Of a stretch of 64,000 bases of DNA, positions 44,783 to 56,165 are shown one piece after another. The stretch's first letter is position 1, and each line of letters starts with the position of its first letter. A model generated the notes under the pieces. The model was not told the DNA's origin. It did not search any database and worked only from the letters and a program-made list of their open reading frames with translations. Origin of the DNA: Xylocopa sonorina (lineage: Eukaryota; Arthropoda; Insecta; Hymenoptera; Apidae); NCBI RefSeq assembly GCF_050948175.1, contig NW_027490114.1:372001-436000 (forward strand). Direction: 5' to 3'. Position numbers and translations under genes: made by a program.

Positions 44783-46002
44783 ACTTTGAACTCAAAGAAT
44801 TAACCTTTCAAATGCTTTCGAAAGTTGATCGGCTGTTGTAAATCGTTGAATACGCGCCTGATTCCGGAGCATTTAATCGAGGATGCCGTCAATTAGATAT
44901 TCAAGTATTTCATCGTCGTTGATTGGTACTCGATTTCCGAGAATGATCTCCTCGTGCAAATATTCATGAAATGGCTGGTTCCTCTTCCATAATCGCACTT
45001 CAAATTTTTTCCTTATTTTAATTTTGCTTTGTGGATGATAAAATGTAACTCATAATTCCTCCAGCAGTCGGTTGAATGGCATAGTAATATATTCTCCTTC
45101 AGTCTGAAACGATTGAAGTACTTTTCCCTTCAGTCGCATATTCATAAGTAATAGTGCAACGTTATTCTCCAATTTATATATTGTCTTCAACAGTTTGATC
45201 TACTGCTTCCAAATTTCACTATCACCAGATATGCCATCAAATTTAAAAAGTAAATATGCAACTGCCGAAATATTTGTTCGCGGCTAACAGAATTGAGATA
45301 AAACATTGTATTCATTGCCATTATTCAATGCCAAGAGATTGTCACCGCCACTTACAATATCATATTGTACGCTTCCAAAATTACGCGTTGATTGTCGCTA
45401 CTCATTTTCCAAATTTTGCTCAACCTGTAATTAAATAAATTGTCCTTCGTATTGCGTCTAACTCAAGGCGCAACATGGCTGACTCACCTTTTGCTAATTC
45501 TTCTTCTTTAAAAAAAAATCACTTTCTCGTTGCTGTAGATTCATTGCTGACTGCACGTTTGATGATATATCAGCACACAACCCTTCATTATCTTCACGAA
45601 TTTCTTTCTGCTTGTCATCTGTCCACGATCCGTCTGCGTCAATATCCATCAAACGGGAAAATAATGTAGCTTTCGAACCAGCAGTAAGTAGTTTATGCTA
45701 CATTAATATCTCTTTTAGCGCAGTAACGGTGATTTTACTCAAACCTTTCATGGTGAAAATTTATACTCGACACTCGCGTATAAACTTGAATTGTCTCTAC
45801 ATGAAAGTTTAATTTTCGTCCTCGCAATATCTCTCAAAACTGCACTCGCGTCGCATGAATAATTTCTCGAACGTTCTAGACCGTCAAGTCCTTTTCTCCA
45901 ACGTTCTGTCTCCAAATACTCGATAATATTCCAATCTTTAGAACGTATCCGATCTAATTCTTGAATGTCTTCTTAATAATTACCACGCCTGAGCCCAAAA
46001 AT

Positions 46003-46250
46003 TGTAGAAAACTTATTAACTAAAGACAACTACAAGATTTTGTAAATCATTATATAGTTCTTCTCAACTGTGATATAACTCGAAAGAATGCTAATGAATA
46101 AATGCTTCATCGTTTTAAAATATTCACACGAAAAACCCATTTATTCCGCACACTCGGTCTCGCTCGCAATCTAGAATATTCCACGTACATAACATTTAAA
46201 ACATGATTAATTGTTTAACATTTAAATTAAGATAATATAATTATCCTTCA
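46003..46250 (-). repeat. 5' LTR of Gypsy copy 2
   Basis: 248 bp, tgtagaaaacttattaac to ttatccttca; aligns along its length with 20057-20303. Confidence 0.85.
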
Positions 46251-46471
46251 AGAACGTTAAGCTTGTATGCTGCTACAAATCAAAGGAATGTGAACTCTAC
46301 AGTTTCTTCAAACGGGATGGCGCTTCATAGTGCCTGCGTGTTAAAGAATTGGAGTTCTAGTGCTCCATGCATTGCGATGGCACATCTCATTTCAATGTTT
46401 CATGATAAGATGTAATGTTCAATGCAATGCTTTATGTTTCTATCTTCTACACTCCAAAAGCAAGAGAATGT
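46251..46471 (+). repeat. ~178-bp satellite, forward orientation
   Basis: Just over one unit. The first ~150 bases match 20304-20450; the end (tttcatgataagatg) belongs to the other subfamily. Confidence 0.85.
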
Positions 46472-46475
46472 AAAC

Positions 46476-47790
46476 TGTGGCGTCAGGCGTACCGCTTGCC
46501 ACTCCCAGACGCCTGCCACCGTCCTCGACGACCCCAGATCGGCATCCGCATATCCTCCAGCATCCGGATCCACTATATGCGGGCAACCCGCCTACTCGCT
46601 GCCACAGAACGAGGAGGCGGCGCCACATACACCAGAGGGAGGATTCCACCCCACGTTACGAGGGCGAGGAGATCTACGACGGCTACGGACTCGAATCACC
46701 AACGATTACGTATCCGTACACGCTATTTGCGTATCGACGATGTTAGAATATGCACACGACATATTCATGTATATACACAGACCACACACACATAGAATTA
46801 GGTAAATATTTGTAAATATGTACTTGTAAATGCGGTATAGTTTAAAACGCGCCCACGCTCGAGCGCGCGGCTCACTGCGTAACACGTTCGACCCCACCGC
46901 GAGCGGTCTCTCCACTCATCGCTCTACACGCCATCCCCACTCTGAGGTTCAGCGACTCGCGTGCCAAGTGACCCGAGGAGGTCGCGGACGCGCCGATCCA
47001 GTCTCAGTGTCATTCCCGGGTTCGAACAGAGCAATTGACTCTAAGGAGTCTCCATCTCTCACTTGAACGGAACAGTTGTCTCTCAGGTATACGAGCTCCC
47101 AGCTCAATGCATCCGACTCATTTGCATCTACCATAGTGGAGTCCTTATTTTATTCTATTTTCATTTTCTTATTATATAGTACTTAGTGACTCAGAATTAG
47201 TATATTAGGATACTCAAGTAAGAATATATCTTAGTTTATACCAAATTCAAAGTCTTTATTCTATTTCAAATGCAAATTCCTTTAACATTTCATTCGGCGG
47301 GTACGCTCGCGATTAACTACTACCCCTAACAGATCAAGTTCAACGGTCTTAAAGCTGGACGGTTAGAGCGAACTAACGCTTAGCCGCTCTTACTTTATTT
47401 CTGTTGTGTCAAGCTGTCTAGCGCCTACGGACATCCGGTAAGCTAGAGCGAACCAGCGCTTAGATGTATCGTGCTTTACCGAAGTGCAAGTACTTGCGAT
47501 GAGCTTCGCTTCTCGGGTAAAGCGTACACGACGCGCGGGGAGGAAGGAATATATCCGCCGACTTGTGCGTGAATACGTGGCTGGTGCACCCGACTATTCG
47601 GATCATCGCAGAGTTCTTCCCGTTCCTGTCAAGGGAGTCTTCACAGCCGTACGTCCTGTATGAGCCACGATCGTCCAATTCCAGCTTCGATATCCGCTAG
47701 CCAGGATCAGTCTACCTGGCGCCTAATACCAATCACCGATCTGCCGTTCCAGCAGTATGCCGCTGCTATACAGGTCACCGACAGCAGTAC
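46476..47790 (+). mobile_element. LTR-like repeat family A, copy 3
   Basis: Starts TGTGGCGTCAGGCGTA, one substitution from the copy 1 start. It shares the AT-rich ttagtttata/ttagaata part (47140-47290), two hairpins (47359-47387 and 47441-47463) and the peptide-like block LVREYV (about 47545-47580). AAAC precedes it (46472-46475) and follows at 47791-47794, but the right end does not read CA, so the boundary is tentative. The satellite on its two sides is in opposite orientation. Several overlapping short frames inside are not supported as genes. Confidence 0.6.
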
Positions 47791-50765
47791 AAACTTTTGA
47801 ACTGTAGATCCAGATACACGAAACGCGTTGCATTGAACATTACATCTTATCACGAAACAAAAAATGCGATGAGATATCGCGTTCTATGAAGCATTAGAAC
47901 CCTATTACTACGATACGTAGACATCTGGAAACGCTATTTCCTAGCAAGGAAGTGTGGCATTTACGTTCTTTTAAAGTGTAGACGAGGTATACATAACACT
48001 TCGCCATGAATATTATATCTTATACAGAAAAATGGAAATGAGATGCGATATCGCGTTTTAGGAAGCATTAGAACAATATTGCTTCGATACGTAGACATCT
48101 GCAGACGATATTTCCTAGCAAGGAAGTGTCGCATTTACATTATTTTGAAGCGAAAACGAGGTATACGTGGCACGTCGCAATGAATATTATATCTTATCAT
48201 GAAACATAGAAGTGAGATGCGATATCGCGTTTTGAGAAGCACTAGAACTCTGTTGCTACGATACGTAGACATCTGGAAACGCTATTCCCTAGCAAGGAAG
48301 GGTCGCATTTGCATTCTTGTGAAGTGAATACGAGGTATACCTACGTCTCCACAATGAATATTATATCCTATCATGGAACAGAGAAATGAGATGCGATATC
48401 ACGTTTTAAGTATCATTAGATCTCTATTGCTACGATGTATAGACATCTGCAAACGCTACTTCCTAGTAAGGAAGTGACGCATTTACATTCTTTTGAAGCG
48501 AATACGAGGTATACGTAACACTACACAATGAATATTATATCTTATCATGAAACATAGAAGTGAGATGCGATATTGCGATTTAAGAAGCGTTAGAACTCTA
48601 TTACTTTGATACGTAGTCACCTGGTAACGCTATTTCCTAAAAGGGAGGTGTCGCGTTAACATTCATTTGAAGTGTAGACGAGGAATACATAATAATTCCC
48701 AATGAAAATTATATCTTATCATGAAATATACAAATGAGATACGTTATCGCGTTTTAAGAAGCATTAGAAACATATTGCTACGATACGTTGACATCTACAA
48801 ACGCTATTTCCCAGCAAGGAAGTGTGGCATTTACATTCCTTCGAAGTGAGGACGAGGTATACAAAACACTCCACAATGAATATTATATCTTAACATTAAA
48901 TATAGAAATGAGATTGGACATGGCGTTTTAAGAAGCATTAGAAATCTATTGCTTCGTTCCGTAGACATCCGGAAACGCTATTTCCTAGTAAGGAAGTGTC
49001 GCATTTACATTTATTTGTAGCGTAGACGAACAGTACATAAAACATCGCAATTAATATTATATGCTATCATGAAACATAGAAATGTGATGCGATATCGCGA
49101 TTTAAGAAGCACTAGAACTCTATTGCTGCGAGACGTAGCCATCTGCATACGCTATTTCCTAGCAAGGAAGTGTCCCATTTACACTCTTTTGAGGTAAATG
49201 CGAAGTATACATAACACTCCACAATGAATATTACATCTCATCGCGAAACATAGAAATGAAATGCGATATCGCGTTTTAAGAAGCATTAGAACTCTACGTC
49301 TTCGATACGTAGACATCTGCAGACGATATTTCCTAGCAAGGAAGTGTCGCATTTACATTCTTCCGAAGTGAATACGAGGTATACATAACACTGCACAATG
49401 AATATTATATCTCATCATGAAACATAGAAATGAGATGCAATATCGCGATTTCAGGAGCATTAGAACTGTATTGCTTCGATACGTAGACATCTGCCGACGC
49501 TATTTCCAAGCAAGGAAGTGTCGCATTTACATTCATTTGAAGTGCAGACGAGGAAGACATAACACTTCGCAATGAATATTATATCTTATCATGAAACATA
49601 GAAATGGGTTGCAATATCGCGGTTTAAGAAACATTAGAAATCTCTTTCTTCGATATGTAGACATCTGGAATCAATACTTCCTAGCAAGGAAGTGTCGCAT
49701 TTACATTCTTTTGAGGTGAACACGAGGTATACATGACACTTCGCAATGATAATTATATCTTATCATGAAACATAGAAGTGAGATGCGATATCGCGATTTA
49801 AGAAGCATTAGATCTCTATTGCTTCGATACGGAGACATCTGCAAACGCTATATCCTAGCAAGGAAGTGTCGCATTTACATTCAGTTCAAGTGTATGCGAG
49901 GTATAAGTGACTCTTCGCAATGAATATTATATCTTACCATGAAACGTTGTAGTGAGATACGATATCGCGTCTTAAGAAGCATTAGAACCCTGCTGCTTCG
50001 ATACGGCGCCATCTGCACACGCTATTTTCTAGCAAGGAAGTGTCGCATTTAGATTCTTTGGAAATGAGTACGAGGTATACATTACACTTCGCAATGAATA
50101 TTATATCTTATAACAAAACATAGAAACGAGATGCCAAATCGCGTTTTAAGTAGCATTAGAACTCTATTGCTACGATACGTAAACATCTGCAAAGTCTATT
50201 TCCTAGCAAGGAAGTTTCGCTTTTACATTCTTTTGAAGTGAATACAAGGTATACGTGACACTTCGCAATGAATATTATATCTTATCATGAAACATAGAAA
50301 TGAGATGCGATATCGCGTTTAAAGAAGCACTGGAACTCTATTGCTTCGGTACGTAGACATGTGGAAACGCTATTTCCTGGCAAGGAAGTGTCGCATTTAC
50401 ATTCTTTTGAAGTGAATACGAGATATACATAACACTTCGCAATGAATATTATCTCTTATCATGAAACATAGAAGTGAGATGCGACGTCACGTTTTAGGAA
50501 GCATTAGAACTCTATTGCTACGATACGTAGACATCTGGAAACGCACTTCCTAGCAAGGAAGTGTGGCATTTACATTCTTTTGAAGCGTAGACGTGGTATA
50601 CATGACACTTCGCAACGGATATTATACCTTATCACGAAACATAGAAATGAGATGCGATATCGCATTTAATGAAGCATTTGAATTCCATTGCTTCGATATA
50701 TAGACATCTGGAAGCGCTATTCCGTTGCAAGGAAGTGTGGGATATAGATTCCTTTCAAGTGCGAA
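47791..50765 (-). repeat. 174-bp satellite array, highly regular
   Basis: About 17 tandem units. The landmark ctagcaaggaagtg (or its variant) starts at 47941, 48115, 48289, 48463, 48637, 48811, 48985, 49159, 49333, 49507, 49681, 49855, 50029, 50203, 50377, 50550 and about 50723: fourteen successive steps of exactly 174, then two of 173. Other unit landmarks are caatgaatattatatctt, atgaaacatagaaatgag, gcgatatcgcg and cgatacgtagacatctg. Units differ by many substitutions but almost no indels. Related to the ~178-bp satellite. Confidence 0.95.
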
Positions 50766-50825
50766 TTATAGCGTGAAATATATCTCGTCAACAGGTCTAT
50801 GAAATGTAAATCCCACACTTCCTTG
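50766..50825. repeat. Inverted junction of satellite arrays
   Basis: caaggaagtgtggga at 50728-50742 faces tcccacacttccttg at 50801-50815 across ~58 bases, the point where reverse-orientation satellite meets forward-orientation satellite. Confidence 0.8.
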
Positions 50826-52365
50826 CAGCGGGGTGGCGTTTCTAGTTGGTTAGGCATCAAAGCGATTGAGTTCTAATTCTACATAAGACGCGATGTAGCA
50901 TCTCATTCCTGTTTCTAGGTTTCGAAGCAATAGGGTTCTAATGCTGCATAAAACGCGATGGCGCATATCATTTCTACGTTTCATGATAAATTGTAATTCA
51001 ATACAACGCGCTATATGTATCTCGTCAACACTTCAGAAGAACGTAAATGCCACACTTTCTGGCTATGGAATTGCGTTTCAAGATGTCTACGCATCGAAGA
51101 AATGTAGTTCTACTGCTTCATAAAGCGTGATATCGCATTTAATTTCAATGTTTTACGATAAGATGTAATATTCAATGCAGTGCGTTATTTTCATCTCGTC
51201 TCACTTCTGTGTCTCATGATAAGGTGTAATATTGATTGCAACGCATTATGTTTATGTGTTCGCACCCTTTACAAGAATGTAAATCCCACACTTCCATGCT
51301 GTGGGATAATATCCCTAGGTGTCTGCATGTCGTAGCAATAGGGTTTCAATTCTTCATTCAGCGCGATGTCGCATCTGATTTCAATGATGCATGTTAAGAT
51401 GTAATATTCAAAGCAACGCATTTTGTTTGTCTGCTTCTACATTTCAAAAGAATGTGTGTGCTACACTATCTTGCTTAGGTATAGCTTTTCTCATGCTCCA
51501 TGCAACACGATATCGCATTTCATGTCAACAGTTCAAAGGAAGTTAGTATGTTGTGGAGCTTTATGCATCGCATTATGCTTGTTTGCTTGTACACCTCGAA
51601 CGAATGTGAATTTTAAACGTCCTTGCATAGGGATAGCGTTTCTAGATGTTTATCGGCCGAAGCAATAGAGTTATAACACTCCATTCATCGTGATGTCGAA
51701 TCCGAATTCAAAGTTTCATGATAAGTTGTAATGTTCATCGCAACGCGTTATGTTCATCTGTTTCTACACTTCAAAAGTATGTGAATTCTACAGTTCCATG
51801 CAACAGTTTGGGGCTTCAAAGGTTCTACGTATCAAAGCAATGGAGTGCTAATGCTCGATGCAATGCGATGGCTCAACTAACTCCTGCGTTCCAAAGTAAG
51901 TAAGTTGTATTCTTCTATGCATTTAGGTATGCCTGTCTGCTTCTACGATTTGAAAGAATATGAATTCCACAATTCTATGCAACTAGATGGCAGTTTATAG
52001 TGTCTGCTCATCGAAGCAGTTGATTTCTAGTGTTCCATGCAATGCAATGGCATATCTCATTTCAGCGTCTGAAAGTAAGTAATATGGTATCCTCTACGCA
52101 TAACTATGCTTATCTGACTTTGCTTATCTGATATTATATTTCACTAGAATGTGAAGTTCACAGTTCCATGCATTAGGATTGCCCTTTAATGGGTCCGCTT
52201 GTCAATGCAATAGAGTTCCAATGCTGCATACAATGCGACAGCGCAACCAATTTCAATGTTTCATAGTAAGTATGCTGTATTCTTCTATACGTACCATTAT
52301 GCCTATGTGATTCTGCATTTCAAAAGAATGTGGATTCTATTTATCCATGCAACGCGATGGCGAGA
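50790..52365 (+). repeat. Satellite, forward orientation, 174-bp type grading to ~178-bp type
   Basis: About nine units. The left half has tcccacacttccttgc and gcgatgtcgcatctca; the right half has cttatctgcttctacac and tccatgcaatgcgatgg. The gradient mirrors the one at 4300-5692. Confidence 0.85.
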
Positions 52366-52884
52366 GCTTATTCGCTAAAGCGTCCCATTTTCATGCTGCA
52401 TTTCTTGTATCGCATATTGTATATTGTATCTTATATCGAGAAGTGGACGGCGGTCCACGGTGATTTGCGGCGTGTTACGTAATTTCCCGTAGCTCTTGTT
52501 AGTTAAACCCACGTCAAGGCCATAAATAATGAAGCCGTGACTTCAGTATCCCACGACTCGAGTGTGTGTATTCGGCTAGGCGTAGTCGAGAGGAGGAGCA
52601 TTTCGAAGTTTCGAGGATTGTTCCGCCCCGGATTTCCTGGGCTCGTGTAGACTATTTCTTTGCTGCCTTCTGTGCAACTGACGCCTAAGAAACTAAGACT
52701 CGGAGTTTCGAAATACCCCCCGTTTCGGTGATTATTTTTGCGTTCGCGAGACCGTGAAAAGTTGTACGTCAGCGGATACCTTGTAACGATAGATCGCTTT
52801 AGATTAAAGTACGTTTTACATCTTAAAGAATTTGGATAACTAACCCCTTCGAGCTTCCCTGACATACGGTATATAGGTTTGCGT
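52366..52884 (-). repeat. Interspersed repeat family B, copy 2 (inverted, truncated)
   Basis: The reverse complement matches 53313-53640 (gggggtatttcgaa, ccctcgaaacttcgaa, gggatactgaa) and then 53700-53820/1-145 (aacacgccgc, tgggacgctttagcg). It stops at the satellite near 52366 before the CT and G tracts. The 120-codon minus-strand frame across it is not supported as a gene. Confidence 0.7.
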
Positions 52885-52975
52885 CACAACTGATAGAGAC
52901 CATCACTTTACATAGATATATGGAACACACTTAGCTTTAAACGTAGAGCTGAGAAACTGAGAACTTACTTTGAAA
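52885..52975 (-). repeat. Satellite fragment at the edge of duplication copy B
   Basis: Matches 22225-22320 (accatcactttacatagatatatggaac-type sequence, split by substitutions). In copy A this segment is separated from the rest of the duplication by about 3 kb that includes family A copy 2. Confidence 0.75.
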
Positions 52976-53309
52976 CGGACGACACAAAGAACAGCCTAAC
53001 CAAACGTAATCGAACCGATTTTTCAATACTAATCTTATCATGTTTAACTTATCCTCCAAAACATTAAAATGCCCTTCGAACAGTGTTTATTCACAGTGAA
53101 AATGCATTTAAAATGCTCTATCGTATTACGGAAAAATGAACATACCAATTCATTTTAAAAAATGAAGGTAACCATCAAATGTCCAACATACCTACACTTA
53201 CAAAAAAACTATTTTCATCAACGGATGCGCCCCTTGTACTGTGTAATTTTATATCAGCAATGATGAACAAAGGTAAATTTAATATTACGATGTTTAATAT
53301 TGTGACGGT

Positions 53310-53855
53310 GTTCCCGTTACAATTCGCAAGAAGGGGTAATTATACCAGTAATAAGGGGTGTATAACAGTTTTAATCCCGTGTTAGGTAGGTGTACAAAAT
53401 ATGCGCGTGCTTACACTTTCCGCGGATTCGCCAACGCAAAGTAAAAGAACAAGATAATTGCCTAACCAGGGGGTATTTCGAAGCTGCGAGGTTGGGACTT
53501 TTTGGGCGCCAGCTACTCAGGAAGTAGCAAAAACTAATGGACTACGCAACCCGGGGAAACCTGGGACAGAACAACCCTCGAAACTTCGAAATTCTCCTTC
53601 TTTCGACTACGTCTAGACGAATGCGCAAATTCGGTTTGCGGGATACTGAACTCACCACTTCTTTTTATATTGCCTCAACGCGGAATTACTAATAAGGACT
53701 ACTAACTGTTACGCGGTACGCCACGAATGACCGGGGATCACCACCCGTTATATGATATAAAATACAATACATAATATCAAAAATGCGGCAGGAAAAATGG
53801 GACGCTTTAGTGTATATGGACTCACGCTCTCTTTTTCAGGCTCCTGAATGCTAAT

Positions 53856-53917
<62 letters not shown>

Positions 53918-54385
53918 TCCCTCTCATTTACTTTCTCTCGTTCTCAAAACCGCTCGTTTATCAAATCCGGCTCGTCGCTTGCTAACTCGCTCGCTCAATG
54001 AATCCACTGGTGGTCCTCGGATCACCTAGATCCTCCTTAGGGCTCCTTGGTGGGATAGGCTGTACGCTTCGGTATTGTTCGGGGCATCGATCGGTGGATT
54101 TCGGGGATCTTCTCTTCTCGCCCCCTCGGGTGTCTCTAAGGGGGGGGGGGGGGGGGTCCTCCTGATCATTTGAACTGCGGTGCGTATCGCGCGCCGCGCT
54201 TTCCACGATTCACCTGCAGGTCCGCTGCACTCTTGAACTCCTCTTTTAGTGTGTTCAGGGGGGGAGGGAGGTCCTTCTCACACCCAAAAACCATCCTATG
54301 CGTCTCCATGGACGATGGCAGCGGTCATATCTTCGCAGGGCCTTGGATAATATCCCTTGGATTTAAGGTTTTTCTTCTCTTACTC
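53310..54385 (+). repeat. Interspersed repeat family B, copy 3
   Basis: Begins near tgtgacggtgttcccg and contains the segment gggggtatttcgaa... shared with copy 2, then the part shared with copy 1, a CT repeat (53858-53912) and 17 G (54140-54156). Flanks are duplication copy B on both sides, but a ~0.9-kb piece of the target is missing, so the insertion came with a deletion or the copies were later rearranged. No coding frame recognised. Confidence 0.7.
53858..53912 (+). repeat. CT dinucleotide microsatellite
   Basis: About 27 uninterrupted CT units, followed by ccctctccctctc. Confidence 0.95.
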
Positions 54386-55948
54386 ACTAAAGAATCTGAG
54401 GATTACAAATTTGAGCATTGCATAACATAAGTGCATTACATATATAATGTTACATGTAGCAAAAGATGAAGACCAAAAAGATCATACATAAGTGGAATCC
54501 ATAATGCGGACATAGAGATACAGAAACGGCAAAAATTACTAACAATAATTAACAAAAGTCAAAAAAGGAGGAGTGAAAATCCATCTCCTTGACGATGATA
54601 AGAAACAAGTCTGCCTCATGCACTACTATATCCCAAACAACCAGTGATTGGCACGCCAAGGACAACAGATGGAACGAATTCCGTGGCAGAACTGTGCAAA
54701 GACAATGCCCCTACTCAGCTCCCGTAACGGCATACTCTCAGTACTGTGGCGACACGCGTATCACGGCACTATTAATGCACCGCGATATAGCACACGGGCT
54801 ACACGGTCGTGGCACTGACACTATCAGCTGACCATAGCTACATGCGTGCTAGTGGCGTAGGCTGATATTTACTAATGGGAAAACTGATTCTATAAAAATT
54901 ATAAGCGAATATGAAAAATGACTAAACCAAGCAATTTATTTATTTTGATTCCAAAATAGATACACCGGCACGAAACAAAGATGTAAGAACTCGATTTAAT
55001 TATTTTCTATAAACTAGCTCAATAGGGCGATTTTTTCGATAAAGTCGTTAATTACTTTATCTTAAAAATATATACATTTATTTTATATATATGTTTCTCA
55101 ATTCATCGTTACAAATTCATGCAATTCAGGGCTATATTAAATACGATGACTACATGTTACTTAGGAAGCTGCACAAGATGATGCTAGGGAAGCAACAGCA
55201 TGCATTTTTATTTTATAAGTAATATTTTATTTTATAAATAATATTTTTAGTTTATGACAGGTTGAAACAAATATATATGACTCTCTCAATAACTATAAAT
55301 ATTGGAAAACAACTATCAAAATGTCTGTCAATACTCATATGTTGAACATCTAGTGACATCTAACGGTTTTAATGTGTATGAAACCACAGATTCCCCATTA
55401 CCAAATATGACCCAACGTCATTGCTGAGAAGATTCATAAATTGAACGATGACACGTGTTTCACGATGATGCTGGCGCTGCGCGATTCTCACGGCGTTTTA
55501 TGTTAGTCTAGAACGAGCTGGTTACACGTTCTCACATTTTAACTAACAAATCCGGTCACAGATGGTTACGGATCAACTGACACTCCTCCGAAGTGACAAT
55601 ATAGTGCCGGTATGGTGTCGCCACAATTTTGCCGTTTGTTATCTTGGATGCTTTTTAGAGCATTACGCGGTATTGAATTTATGCATAACTGCATAGAAAC
55701 AATATCATATACTTTCATAATCAATGCGATATAAGAATATAAAACGAAGATCTATCCACTCGTACCAAGAGTAAAGATAGTGTTTGATACTCACGGTTCG
55801 TTCTAAATTACAATCAAGCAGTCAATATATCAAATCACAGCACATAGTAAATCACTGAAAGTATAAAGATAGAAATAGTAAGAAAAACATATTTATTTGT
55901 TATATGTTTATAAATTCAAATTTAAAAGTCCAATTCACATTTAATATA

Positions 55949-56165
55949 TTATTGTTTAACAAGGTGATTTAATGTTGTTTCAAATAGGCGTGGAGAACTA
56001 GGTGGTACTTCTGCCAATGTAATTTCATTTCTGCTGGATACAGTAAAAACACATTTGCAATCTAAGCAAGGTTTCGTTAGAACTGGTGGATTTTCCAAAT
56101 TTTAGAAAGAGATGATGGCAGTAGTAGTTGGTTCAGCGCCAGGTGATAAACATATACAACAAGCA
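55949..56165 (-). pseudogene. Unrecognised coding-like remnant, paired with 28327-28540
   Basis: Same frame, same internal stop and same end (SSRNEITLAEV ... LNHLVKQ) as in copy A, with substitutions such as PYLDIK to PCLDCK. Product unknown. Confidence 0.25.

Larger units (their letters stand above)
43966..46250 (-). mobile_element. Gypsy element, partial duplicate (copy 2)
   Basis: Matches 18047-20303 (5' LTR, leader, gag, protease) and shares the same satellite on its right side for about 150 bases, so it is a duplicate of the same insertion rather than a new one. It ends abruptly at the copia fragment, with reverse transcriptase and beyond missing. Confidence 0.85.

Noticed and set aside
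46415..46805. Two overlapping ~126-codon frames
   Set aside because: Both start in satellite and run into family A copy 3; no motif and two frames at once point to GC-rich chance openness.
47015..47045. ggttcgaac as a Pol III B-box or tRNA end
   Set aside because: Part of family A copy 3; no cloverleaf could be built around it.
47791..50765. CRISPR-like array
   Set aside because: Whole 174-bp units repeat with no unique spacers; this is a satellite in eukaryotic DNA.
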